Source: Candidatus Poribacteria bacterium
Lineage (GTDB): Bacteria; Poribacteria; WGA-4E; WGA-3G
DNA: 64,000 bases
Direction of reading: 5' to 3'
Assembly (NCBI GenBank): GCA_028820635.1
Contig: JAPPIG010000097.1
Coordinates: 1 to 64,000 of the forward strand
Shown: piece after piece, positions 42,877-49,007 of the stretch
Layout of the letters: each line of letters starts with the position of its first letter
Position numbering within the stretch: position 1 is the first letter of the stretch
Made by a program: the position numbers and the translations under genes
The notes under the pieces: generated by a model
What the model was told of the DNA's origin: nothing
Databases searched by the model: none
The model's input: the letters and a program-made list of their open reading frames with translations, nothing else

Positions 42877-43599
42877 TCAAGGATTACAATAAAGTGCTTC
42901 ACACTTATCCTTGCGAACCGTATATCCCAATGAGATGAGTTTCGTAACGATTTCTGCTTCGGTAAACGCATCAAACGGGTCTGTTTTGTTATCTTCTGCG
43001 GCTAATGACATGGATTCACACGCCTCGCGTGCATCTGTGTAGTTGATACCGATATAGGCTTGTGTGGTGGTGACGTTCTTGTGTCCTAACAGTTCTCTGA
43101 CCATGTAGATGTCTCCGACTTTCTGGTAGAACCGCTGTGCGAATGTTTTACGCAATGTATGCGTTGCGAGTTTGCCGTTGAGTCCAGCCTTGATAAATGC
43201 GTCTTTCAGGATTTTGTGAATCGCTTGGCGTTTTGCTGCGACAACTTTGCCACCTGTCTTTTTGCGTGACGGAAAGAGCGGACGAGACGGGTCAATATCC
43301 CCGAAGTGCTGTTGATGCCATTCTATGACATCACAGATAGCAGCGATACCGTCGCGATTGACGGGGATTGTTCGTGACGTTTCGCGTCCTTTGACGATGG
43401 CGAGGTCAAATTGGAAGTCGGTTACAGGCTTATCGTTTTGCCAAACATCTTCTACCTTGATCGCGAGCATTTCTGAAACGCGTCCACCGATTGAAACGCC
43501 TAATAGAAACAAACTTCTATTTCTAATCTCAAAAGTGCCGTCAAATGCCGCAATGACGCGGCGAATTTCACTGTTCGTCAGCGGTCTTGTGCCTTTCAT
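42877..43599 (-). CDS. Tyrosine recombinase/integrase, catalytic domain only
   Basis: 240 residues. Catalytic set complete: R40 (GGRVSE), K70 (IVKGRETSR), H147-x-x-R150 (THTLRKTFA), H173 (LLGHKN) and Tyr182 (TTTQAYIGIN). It lacks the N-terminal core-binding domain of phage integrases, like the small plasmid/integron-associated recombinases used for dimer resolution or inversion. The leader (43600-43674) can fold into two mutually exclusive hairpins. AAGGAG precedes the ATG. Confidence 0.9.
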   Translation of the reverse strand: MKGTRPLTNSEIRRVIAAFDGTFEIRNRSLFLLGVSIGGRVSEMLAIKVEDVWQNDKPVTDFQFDLAIVKGRETSRTIPVNRDGIAAICDVIEWHQQHFGDIDPSRPLFPSRKKTGGKVVAAKRQAIHKILKDAFIKAGLNGKLATHTLRKTFAQRFYQKVGDIYMVRELLGHKNVTTTQAYIGINYTDAREACESMSLAAEDNKTDPFDAFTEAEIVTKLISLGYTVRKDKCEALYCNP

Positions 43600-43626
43600 T
43601 GTATGATACTCCTTTAGTGATGGTGC

Positions 43627-43664
43627 GTAAGCAGAAACACAATTGTCCGCTTACACAGTGTTTC
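43627..43664 (-). promoter_or_regulatory. Interlocking alternative hairpins in the recombinase leader
   Basis: On the minus strand GAAACAC, TGT, GTAAGC, 8 nt, GTGTTTC, T, GCTTAC: arms of two perfect stems (7 and 6 bp) in the order A-B-A'-B'. They can form either stem or a pseudoknot. The last arm ends 28 nt before the recombinase ATG. Confidence 0.55.
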
Positions 43665-43674
43665 CGGTAACTTT

Positions 43675-43917
43675 TTACGGATTATCAGTCCATTCGGCTT
43701 CTAACACATCAAGCCGTTTGTGTAGTTCAGCGATTTCGTCAAGTGTGGCTTGTATCCGTGCTTTACGGAAACCGCTCTTGTTGAGAAGCCGAATTATCAA
43801 GCCGCCATGATAACTGACAAGATGCCCTTCAAAGCGGCGGATATACCGATAAGCCGTTTCTACGTTGATTGATTTCTCAATGCCCATTCCCCAACCGAAT
43901 GTCGCGGGTTTATACAT
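43675..43917 (-). CDS. Small hypothetical DNA-associated protein
   Basis: About 80 residues from ATG 43917 (MYKPATFGWGMGIE); a GTG at 43938 inside the upstream hairpin is an alternative. Contains NVETAYRYIRRFEGHLVSYH and a helical, basic C-terminus (IIRLLNKSGFRKARIQATLD). It may be a small HTH-type protein. It lies just upstream of the recombinase, so it could be an excisionase-like partner, but this is a guess from position. Confidence 0.5.
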   Translation of the reverse strand: MYKPATFGWGMGIEKSINVETAYRYIRRFEGHLVSYHGGLIIRLLNKSGFRKARIQATLDEIAELHKRLDVLEAEWTDNP

Positions 43918-43927
43918 GGAAATAGCA

Positions 43928-43945
43928 GGGACGCTCACGCGCCCC
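43928..43945 (-). promoter_or_regulatory. GNRA-capped intercistronic hairpin
   Basis: Minus strand GGGGCGC-GTGA-GCGTCCC: 7-bp stem (one G-U in RNA) with a GUGA tetraloop. Confidence 0.7.
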
Positions 43946-43955
43946 TGTCCTTATG

Positions 43956-44156
43956 TTATTCACATTCAATTTCGTCCAAGATATTTTGGCAGTTGATGGA
44001 TAAAATCTTGAGTTTATCCCGCAGTTCAACAGTGTCCTGTCCAAATACGCGTGCCAAACATGCGTTGGCGATGTCACGGAGTTATTCCACATTTTCATCA
44101 GAGATTGTGTTGACGCTCTTGTGAAAGTATCCGTCCCATCTCCGTGTGATTTCCAT
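43956..44156 (-). pseudogene. 66-codon gene with one in-frame TAA
   Basis: The ATG overlaps the previous stop (TAATG). It reads MEITRRWDGYFHKSVNTISD, ENVE, then TAA (44082-44084), then LRDIANACLARVFGQDTVEL and RDKLKILSINCQNILDEIEC to a proper TAA. Both halves look coding, so one base change has split the gene, or the two halves work separately. Confidence 0.5.
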
Positions 44157-44368
44157 TACAACGACACCCTCTTTTCGCGTTTGAGAACTGCCTTGAATTC
44201 AGAAACAAGAATGTCAACATAATCAGGTGTGAGTAAACCTGTAGCCGATTTTCTTACCTGTTCAATGCGTTTGGTTACGGTCGGTTCATCCCAAACGACC
44301 GTGTCTGTATCCGCAACCTTGAACATCAAAGCGGCAAGCGCGCTCAATGTTATCATCATCATTTCCAC
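44156..44368 (-). CDS. Small helical hypothetical protein
   Basis: 70 residues, GTG start one base after the stop of the 31-residue membrane peptide. The N-terminal hydrophobic stretch MMMITLSALAALMFKV is followed by charged helices (TKRIEQVRKSATGLLTPDYV, DILVSEFKAVLKREKR). It may be membrane-associated. Unknown family. Confidence 0.5.
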   Translation of the reverse strand: MEMMMITLSALAALMFKVADTDTVVWDEPTVTKRIEQVRKSATGLLTPDYVDILVSEFKAVLKREKRVSL

Positions 44369-44369
44369 C

Positions 44370-44465
44370 TCACAACTGTGTCTTACTGATGATGTAGCCC
44401 ATAACTATCCAAAACAACATGGGGATACCTGTCAATGCAAGTAAGACAAATAAAATGTCTATCAC
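44370..44465 (-). CDS. 31-residue single-pass membrane peptide
   Basis: GTG start with AAGGAG at good spacing. The sequence MIDILFVLLALTGIPMLFWI then VMGYIISKTQL is one hydrophobic helix with a short charged tail. Stop codon lies directly before the next gene's GTG. It is the first gene after element C. Phage-type small membrane proteins of this size modulate host membrane functions; no family known. Confidence 0.55.
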   Translation of the reverse strand: MIDILFVLLALTGIPMLFWIVMGYIISKTQL

Positions 44466-44538
44466 AGTTTCTCCTTGTTTTTTTACCTGTATCAAGATAA
44501 AATAGTTGGATACATTGTAAGTTTTCTATCTTGTGGTT

Positions 44539-44589
44539 AAGGGGAGAGATACCTGTCTGTCCCCTTTTCTGTAGCCCAGTGCTACAGAA
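44539..44589 (-). promoter_or_regulatory. Two hairpins following T-loop element C
   Basis: H1 TTCTGTAGC/GCTACAGAA (44567-44589) and H2 AAGGGGA/TCCCCTT (44539-44566). Same order as at the other copies; a CAAGATA...TATCTTG pair follows in the leader. Confidence 0.7.
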
Positions 44590-44590
44590 T

Positions 44591-44639
44591 ACGCAAGCGG
44601 GGAGTTGAACCCCGCCAGAGCGTACCGTCTACGTTGCGT
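44591..44639 (-). ncRNA. T-loop three-way-junction element, copy C
   Basis: 49 nt: P1 ACGCAA/TTGCGT, hairpin CGTA-GACGG-TACG, T-arm GCGGGG/CCCCGC with loop TTCAACT, stacked contiguous with P1 (12 bp). Its 5' base coincides with the stop codon of the 77-residue gene. Confidence 0.75.
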
Positions 44640-44872
44640 TAGTATTCCTTGATACCGTTGACTAATGCGTGAAATACCTTGCCTTTCACCCACACCCCAA
44701 AATCACCTTCATCCAGTATCATTTGGACACGGGAACATAAAACACTATCTGGTATCTCACCTGATTGGTATTCATCGCAAAGCGCGGCGACTTCTGCCGA
44801 CATATCGGTGTCATCAAAACACACATCGGCTAATGCCACCGTTACGATGTGTGCAGCCTGTCGGGTTGTCAT
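44639..44872 (-). CDS. Small acidic hypothetical protein
   Basis: 77 residues; ATG overlaps the stop of the preceding gene (ATGA). Helical with conserved-looking TRQAAHIVTVALADVCFDDT, DEYQSGEIPDSVLCSRVQMI. The stop codon is the first base of element C. Function unknown. Confidence 0.55.
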   Translation of the reverse strand: MTTRQAAHIVTVALADVCFDDTDMSAEVAALCDEYQSGEIPDSVLCSRVQMILDEGDFGVWVKGKVFHALVNGIKEY

Positions 44873-45102
44873 TCGGTTTCTCCCTTGTGAGTAATGACCG
44901 CATCTATGTGACCGTCTTGTTCACACGATTCACAAGTGCCGTCAATTATTCTGTTTTCTTTGTGTTCAAGTTTGAAAATGTCAAGTTCAGGACAGTTGTA
45001 CGGCAAGTTGTCATATTTTGCGTGATTGAAACACTTCTCGCAAATCGTGAACGGCTCACCGATGCGTCCTGATACGATGTCAATGTGACGCGCGAATAAC
45101 AT
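44869..45102 (-). CDS. Small zinc-finger-like hypothetical protein
   Basis: About 77 residues from ATG 45102, chosen for AGAGGTG 6 nt upstream. CEKCFNHAKYDNLPYNC and CESCEQDGH give a four- or five-Cys metal site. Likely a small zinc-ribbon protein of the phage-type operon. Confidence 0.6.
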   Translation of the reverse strand: MLFARHIDIVSGRIGEPFTICEKCFNHAKYDNLPYNCPELDIFKLEHKENRIIDGTCESCEQDGHIDAVITHKGETE

Positions 45103-45118
45103 AGTTTCACCTCTGTTT

Positions 45119-45313
45119 TCAGTCATAGGTCATGATATTGTCCGCCTCAAAGCCTTTTTCCTCACACACCTCTTTGAGTGTATCCGTCAATAACATGCTA
45201 TCGTTGATAGTTTGACACTTCGGAGCGGCTTTCTGAAAAAACTGCTTAAGTTTAGACTCATTGAGTAAGAGTAGCAATTTCTTGAGTTCCGCCCGACTTT
45301 TCTCGTTAGCCAT
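45119..45313 (-). CDS. Small helical hypothetical protein
   Basis: 64 residues, Lys/Leu-rich N-terminal helix (RAELKKLLLLLNESKLKQFF), then CQTINDSMLLTDTLKEVCEE. Co-transcribed with its neighbours; unknown function. Confidence 0.5.
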   Translation of the reverse strand: MANEKSRAELKKLLLLLNESKLKQFFQKAAPKCQTINDSMLLTDTLKEVCEEKGFEADNIMTYD

Positions 45314-45321
45314 CGTAAATC

Positions 45322-45341
45322 GGGGACGCTCGCGCGCCCCC
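45322..45341 (-). promoter_or_regulatory. GNRA-capped intercistronic hairpin
   Basis: Minus strand GGGGGCGC-GCGA-GCGTCCCC: 8-bp stem with GCGA tetraloop. Confidence 0.75.
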
Positions 45342-45354
45342 GCCTTTCTCTGAT

Positions 45355-45597
45355 TTAGTAACTTTCTTGCTTACCGAATTCATCTTCACAGGTGCGTTTG
45401 TGACAAATTGGGTCGTTGTATTGTGGATTATGGATTATCCATTGTCCGCAGATAACGCAGCTATCAGGGTGTTCTGGTAATTCCAATAATTCCAGTAAGT
45501 AATCCAGAGCTGCTGACGAAGTATTGAAATTGCCTTTCTCCCGAATGTCTGTTAGAAACGACCTTGCTTTAGAACTCAACCGAACACGATTTTCCAT
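45355..45597 (-). CDS. Small protein with RHH-like helix and zinc-binding tail
   Basis: 80 residues. NRVRLSSKARSFLTDIREKG then SSAALDYLLELLEL resembles a short DNA-binding or dimerising helix pair. CVICGQW...ICHKRTC forms a CxxC-x-C-x4-C metal site. Could be a small regulator; family not known. Confidence 0.55.
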   Translation of the reverse strand: MENRVRLSSKARSFLTDIREKGNFNTSSAALDYLLELLELPEHPDSCVICGQWIIHNPQYNDPICHKRTCEDEFGKQESY

Positions 45598-45607
45598 TAT
45601 GTTGATA

Positions 45608-45625
45608 GGGACGCTCGCGCGCCCC
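45608..45625 (-). promoter_or_regulatory. GNRA-capped intercistronic hairpin
   Basis: Minus strand GGGGCGC-GCGA-GCGTCCC. Sequence nearly identical to the hairpin at 45322 although the flanking genes differ. Confidence 0.75.
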
Positions 45626-45632
45626 CGCCTCG

Positions 45633-46265
45633 TTAGAAATCTTTGATGGTGTAACGTGGAATTAGGTTGGCATCAATGATACCTGTATCTCTAAATGTCG
45701 CGAGGTTGTGGATTTGTTCTCCCTCTGAAGTGGTGACAGAGACGATATTACCCTCTCCGTCAACAACAGTCCCCCATTTCTCCGTTCTACCTGATTCAAA
45801 CATAACTTCAATTTCAGCATCTTCAGGTATCGCGTGGTGTTCCAATCCTTTGAATACGATATGACCTTCGTCCCAGTGTAAATCAAAGTATTCAAGCACC
45901 TCATCAAAATCTTTTAGCGATGCCCAATGGTGAAATGTAAGGTTTATGAAACCTTCAAGATAAGCCATACGGTCATCCGAGAGCCATAAGCCCGCATAAC
46001 GTAACAATCCCTCTGTGCAGACTGCGATAATACCCTCTCGTAAAAATCGTGTACCCGTGATTTTACCTAATGGTGTGATGTCGTCCATCTGCGGTCTCTG
46101 GTCAACCGCGATGTGAACCCCATCGTTGAAATGAAATTCCAAGTATGTTACTTCACCGTTTTCTTCAAGAATACCAACGTCAAAAATGCCATCTGTAAAG
46201 ACAGCAGAGACAAAGCCCTGTGTGTCAGTAGGAGTGATGACTTTCTGACCTGCTTTGTAAGTCAT
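45633..46265 (-). CDS. Hypothetical protein, paralogue of the gene at 39846
   Basis: 210 residues. The start ATG overlaps the previous stop (ATGA) and has GGGAG. Its order of landmarks, QKVITPTDTQGFVSAVFTDG, QRPQMDDITPLGKI, YAGLWLSDDRMA, then SVTTSEGEQIHNLATFRDTG, matches the 216-residue protein throughout with moderate identity. The duplicates are placed about 5 kb apart, each within its own sub-operon headed by an RNA element. Confidence 0.7.
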   Translation of the reverse strand: MTYKAGQKVITPTDTQGFVSAVFTDGIFDVGILEENGEVTYLEFHFNDGVHIAVDQRPQMDDITPLGKITGTRFLREGIIAVCTEGLLRYAGLWLSDDRMAYLEGFINLTFHHWASLKDFDEVLEYFDLHWDEGHIVFKGLEHHAIPEDAEIEVMFESGRTEKWGTVVDGEGNIVSVTTSEGEQIHNLATFRDTGIIDANLIPRYTIKDF

Positions 46266-46516
46266 TGCGTGTCTCCCTTATCGTAAATCGGCATCAAATA
46301 TAAGCGGTCACCGTTGAGAATGTCCACTGTCTTTAGATGCTGATTATTCGCGTACCATTTGCGAGTTTTACTATCAAATGAATAGCACCGTTGCCATCGT
46401 CCGCGTGTAGGAAACAAGCGGGATGCGATGAGTTTAGCGTGCCGTAAGGTTTTCGCTCGGATAGTTCGCTCGCTATGGTTAGCATTAGTGAAAAACATAA
46501 TTTTATAGGCTTGCAT
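46262..46516 (-). CDS. Small basic hypothetical protein
   Basis: About 84 residues from ATG 46516 (AGAGG upstream; an earlier in-frame start at 46531 is inside the previous gene). YKIMFFTNANHSERTIRAKT, LRHAKLIASRLFPTRG and a beta-rich tail. Translation is coupled to the 210-residue gene by ATGA overlap. Unknown. Confidence 0.5.
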   Translation of the reverse strand: MQAYKIMFFTNANHSERTIRAKTLRHAKLIASRLFPTRGRWQRCYSFDSKTRKWYANNQHLKTVDILNGDRLYLMPIYDKGDTQ

Positions 46517-46524
46517 AATTGCCT

Positions 46525-46767
46525 CTACCAAGTATTCAACTCGGTTATGTTTCTGTTCTCGTGATGTAGCAAAGCGATGTCGTTGCCAATGCCGTTCGCG
46601 CTTCTTGCTATATCACCAAAGAACTCCATGATTTCGTCTACAACACTGGGATCGTTTATTTCTTCAGGACACTTCTCAAGTAATGTCTGTAACGCGCTTG
46701 TATCCTGCATGATGCGTTGTAAACCGTTGAATGCTACCGATTTTTGAAGCATTGATTTTGTTCCCAT
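46525..46767 (-). CDS. Small helical hypothetical protein
   Basis: 80 residues, mostly helical and acidic (LQTLLEKCPEEINDPSVVDE, IMEFFGDIARSANGIGNDIA). Weak ribosome binding site. Unknown function within the small-gene operon. Confidence 0.45.
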   Translation of the reverse strand: MGTKSMLQKSVAFNGLQRIMQDTSALQTLLEKCPEEINDPSVVDEIMEFFGDIARSANGIGNDIALLHHENRNITELNTW

Positions 46768-46776
46768 AAATGAAGT

Positions 46777-46797
46777 GCGCGCCCGTAATGGACGCGC
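46777..46797 (-). promoter_or_regulatory. Intercistronic GC hairpin
   Basis: Minus strand GCGCGTCC, 5-nt loop ATTAC, GGGCGCGC, one G-U pair. Member of the same series as 47458 and 48085. Confidence 0.7.
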
Positions 46798-46804
46798 TGA
46801 GTTG

Positions 46805-47428
46805 TTAGCCTCTGTCTACTCCGACCTCATACATATCACCTAAATACCAATTTAGGTTCGCAAAGTATTGGTCAGGTTCTACAGAGAAGTTCATTCTGAA
46901 GATTTCACCTTCTTCAAAGAATGCCCGAACACGATACGAGTCAATTCCACTTGTCTTGACTTGATGTCTGATAACAGAAACCTTGATAATGTCTCCGTCA
47001 ACTCTCTCAAATACATAGCGATAGTGGTTGTAACCCGCGAGATAAACCTTCATTTCACCGCCTAATAGATGCTCACGATAAAGCAGTGTGCCAATTTTCG
47101 CCTCTCGTTCCGCGTCGCGTTCTAAACCGATACGAAAATGTGGAATGATGTGCTTCGCGTCAAGCGGGTTGATGTCTGTTTTCTTGACTTGACAACAAAT
47201 GTCCGTTTTCCAAAGTTTGAGATGTATCGTCTCTATACCGACACCGAAACCTAATAAGGTTGTGTTCGGAGACACTGCCATAAAATCAAACTCGCTCTCG
47301 TTGTCATCGCAATCAAGCATTTCATAGACACCAGAGCGATGACTGTTACCGTAAACGATTATCCATCGCTTGCCACCGCCTCTGTAAGCCTCTACTTTAC
47401 GATAATCTCTGACTTCTTGCTCTTGCAT
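46805..47428 (-). CDS. Hypothetical protein of the small-gene operon
   Basis: About 207 residues from ATG 47428; a GTG 15 nt earlier is an alternative. Sequence is beta-rich (RWIIVYGNSHRSGVYEMLDC, MKVYLAGYNHYRYVFERVDG, IIKVSVIRHQVKTSGIDSYR). No catalytic motif or family recognised. Its hairpin-flanked setting suggests a separately stabilised mRNA segment. Confidence 0.6.
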   Translation of the reverse strand: MQEQEVRDYRKVEAYRGGGKRWIIVYGNSHRSGVYEMLDCDDNESEFDFMAVSPNTTLLGFGVGIETIHLKLWKTDICCQVKKTDINPLDAKHIIPHFRIGLERDAEREAKIGTLLYREHLLGGEMKVYLAGYNHYRYVFERVDGDIIKVSVIRHQVKTSGIDSYRVRAFFEEGEIFRMNFSVEPDQYFANLNWYLGDMYEVGVDRG

Positions 47429-47457
47429 TGATAAAAACCTCACTTATGATAGAGAAT

Positions 47458-47480
47458 AGCGCGCCCGTGATGGACGCGCT
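47458..47480 (-). promoter_or_regulatory. Intercistronic GC hairpin
   Basis: Minus strand AGCGCGTCC, loop ATCAC, GGGCGCGCT. Confidence 0.7.
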
Positions 47481-47499
47481 TTATTCCGAATTCGGAGTT

Positions 47500-47820
47500 C
47501 TAAACTTCATGGACACAACAGAAAACCTCTAACTTGTCAACATGATTAGTCAACTTCGCTTGCTCTCCATCTAAATAGATAGCGGCAGGTTTCTCCTTGT
47601 GTCGCTTCCAAAGTTCTATGAGTTTGTTCAAGTTACGTTTGTTGATACTCTCAACTTCGTAGACTTTAGCAAGCACCGTGTGAATACGAATGATGCCCGT
47701 TTCTTCACCGTCTACCCACTCAAATCGCTTGACTGATGAACCGTTATCCAAGTGAACGGCTACATCGCGACCTGATAACTCAATGGTCTTGTCTGTATCA
47801 GGAAAATGAACAATCAGCAT
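47500..47820 (-). CDS. Small hypothetical protein
   Basis: 106 residues; GCGAGGTAAAC supplies the ribosome binding site inside the previous stop. Beta-rich (IELSGRDVAVHLDNGSSVKR, FEWVDGEETGIIRIHTVLAK) then helical; ends EVFCCVHEV. Unknown function. Confidence 0.55.
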   Translation of the reverse strand: MLIVHFPDTDKTIELSGRDVAVHLDNGSSVKRFEWVDGEETGIIRIHTVLAKVYEVESINKRNLNKLIELWKRHKEKPAAIYLDGEQAKLTNHVDKLEVFCCVHEV

Positions 47821-47822
47821 GT

Positions 47823-48056
47823 TTACCTCGCTAAACGGATTGATAAGTTATTCGCTTTCGTGCGTCTATAGGTTATCTTTCCGTCCTCTACTAACTCGTC
47901 AAGTAATGCTATGCTTTCTGCAATCTCTTGCTTGTCCTCGTCTGTACCTTGTGTCTCGTGCTTGTTTGACTTCCACAAGATATAACCGTTAGCATTAGCA
48001 AAGAACTTGAGAGAAGTAAGTAATTCGTCTTTCGTTTGTTTCGTTTCCGTTGACAT
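47823..48056 (-). CDS. Small hypothetical protein
   Basis: 77 residues, GAGAGGG ribosome binding site. Helix-rich with DELLTSLKFFANANGYILWK and IAESIALLDELVEDGKITYR, a winged-helix-like pattern. It ends 2 nt before the next ATG. Confidence 0.5.
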   Translation of the reverse strand: MSTETKQTKDELLTSLKFFANANGYILWKSNKHETQGTDEDKQEIAESIALLDELVEDGKITYRRTKANNLSIRLAR

Positions 48057-48084
48057 TGATAAGCCCTCTCAAGAGAATAATGAA

Positions 48085-48102
48085 CGCGCCCCGAAGGACG
48101 CG
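48085..48102 (-). promoter_or_regulatory. UUCG-capped intercistronic hairpin
   Basis: Minus strand CGCGTCC-TTCG-GGGCGCG: C(UUCG)G tetraloop on a 7-bp stem with one G-U. Confidence 0.75.
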
Positions 48103-48111
48103 CTCGGAAGT

Positions 48112-48366
48112 TTAGGATTGAACTTCGGAGAGTAATGAATCAACGACTTCGTTTATTTCATCGTCCTCATCATCTTCACCGAAATCTTCTTCAAAATCGT
48201 CTGGATTGAGACAATAGGGATTATGTCCAAAGTCAAGCATATTTTGGTAGAGCGGGTCTTCTGCTCCGCATCCAGGACAACATTCCATCAAAGCCTCAAG
48301 TTCGTCTTGACTCGGATTTATCGTTGGCTGGGTTATTCCGCAATAGCGGCATCTCCAAAATGTCAT
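48112..48366 (-). CDS. Small zinc-ribbon protein with acidic tail
   Basis: 84 residues: CRYCG...CCPGCG (CxxC-x20-CxxC) is a zinc ribbon. The last 30 residues are a run of Asp/Glu (EEDFGEDDEDDEINEVVDSL). The start follows the previous stop as TAGATG. Such acidic zinc proteins mimic DNA or bind RNA polymerase in phages (inference only). Confidence 0.65.
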   Translation of the reverse strand: MTFWRCRYCGITQPTINPSQDELEALMECCPGCGAEDPLYQNMLDFGHNPYCLNPDDFEEDFGEDDEDDEINEVVDSLLSEVQS

Positions 48367-48543
48367 CTATATTGCCTCCCTCATTTGGTCAGCGTGAAAC
48401 TCACCATCTTGACGTTCACCGAAAGAGTCAACATATCTGACTTCATAGACATCATCGCCTAAATCTTCAATGACTACTCCAATGTATTCGTCTGCCCCAT
48501 CAACACAAAGAACGGCATCACCGTTCGCATATTTCGCTTTCAT
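48367..48543 (-). CDS. 58-residue SH3-like hypothetical protein
   Basis: Starts ATG at 48543 with AAAGGAAAAG, stops at 48367 one base before the next ATG. AKYANGDAVLCVDGADEYIG, VVIEDLGDDVYEVRYVDSFG reads as a KOW/Agenet-type SH3 barrel. The 107-residue protein upstream has a related DEVVIKRVDGTECNGTVITY segment. First gene behind element D and its GTGGTA palindrome. Confidence 0.6.
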   Translation of the reverse strand: MKAKYANGDAVLCVDGADEYIGVVIEDLGDDVYEVRYVDSFGERQDGEFHADQMREAI

Positions 48544-48556
48544 TTACTTTTCCTTT

Positions 48557-48646
48557 GTGGTAAAATACCACTGCTTGAATGAAGGTGGTGTTTCATACGG
48601 AACACCGCCTTTTTATTTCTGTTAGCACCACTTGCTGAACAGAAAT
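48557..48646 (-). promoter_or_regulatory. Leader hairpins and GTGGTATTTTACCAC palindrome following element D
   Basis: H1 ATTTCTGTT/AACAGAAAT (48615-48646) abuts the element. H2 GGCGGTGTTCC/GGTGGTGTTTC-type stem lies at 48584-48609. The palindrome at 48557-48571 precedes the ribosome binding site of the 58-residue gene. Confidence 0.7.
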
Positions 48647-48692
48647 ACGGAAGGGCAGACTTACACTGCCCTGTAGGCTTGACCTATTCCGT
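48647..48692 (-). ncRNA. T-loop three-way-junction element, copy D
   Basis: 46 nt: P1 ACGGAA/TTCCGT, hairpin TAGG-TCAAG-CCTA, T-arm GGGCAG/CTGCCC with loop TGTAAGT, contiguous with P1. The 5' strand of P1 overlaps the stop codon of the 107-residue gene. Confidence 0.75.
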
Positions 48693-49007
48693 AGGCAGAT
48701 TACCAATACAAATGCGACTGTGATGTAATTTATCACCGATGACGACTTTGCCATTGAAAGCATAGGCAACACGATAATATCCATCTTTGTTGTAGGTTAT
48801 TACCGTCCCGTTGCATTCTGTGCCATCAACTCGCTTGATAACAACCTCATCTTTAGGTTGAAACATAGCGGAGACTAATGCGTCTCGCTCAACTTCTGTG
48901 AGAACGCCTAAAAATGCTTGACGACCTTCGTAGTCAAGCATGTGGCATACACTTACGGCTTGTTCCAAACTCAATTCTGCTGGTTTTATGCTTACCTTAT
49001 TTGGCAT
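48684..49007 (-). CDS. Small hypothetical protein with KOW-like C-terminus
   Basis: About 107 residues from ATG 49007, which has GAGGTG upstream and overlaps the end of the lipoprotein gene. Helical N-terminus (PAELSLEQAVSVCHMLDYEG) and a KDEVVIKRVDGTECNGTVIT strand pattern as in KOW/SH3 domains. Its last codons form part of element D. Confidence 0.6.
   Translation of the reverse strand: MPNKVSIKPAELSLEQAVSVCHMLDYEGRQAFLGVLTEVERDALVSAMFQPKDEVVIKRVDGTECNGTVITYNKDGYYRVAYAFNGKVVIGDKLHHSRICIGNLPTE

Noticed and set aside
43910-44098. 62-codon minus-strand frame
   Set aside because: It is in a different frame from the better, interrupted gene at 43956-44156, which has the proper overlap start and protein-like text.
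26930-44156. Stop-codon reassignment to explain in-frame TAG and TAA codons
   Set aside because: TAG, TAA and TGA all end other well-formed genes in this window, and the affected genes also show frameshifts or lie in degraded stretches.
38998-48102. GC hairpins as Rho-independent terminators
   Set aside because: None is followed by a T-run on the transcribed strand, and the operon continues beyond each of them.
38052-48692. T-loop elements as hammerhead or other known self-cleaving ribozymes
   Set aside because: No CUGANGA/GAAA core or other known ribozyme core is seen; the conserved part is the T-loop and the stacked stems.
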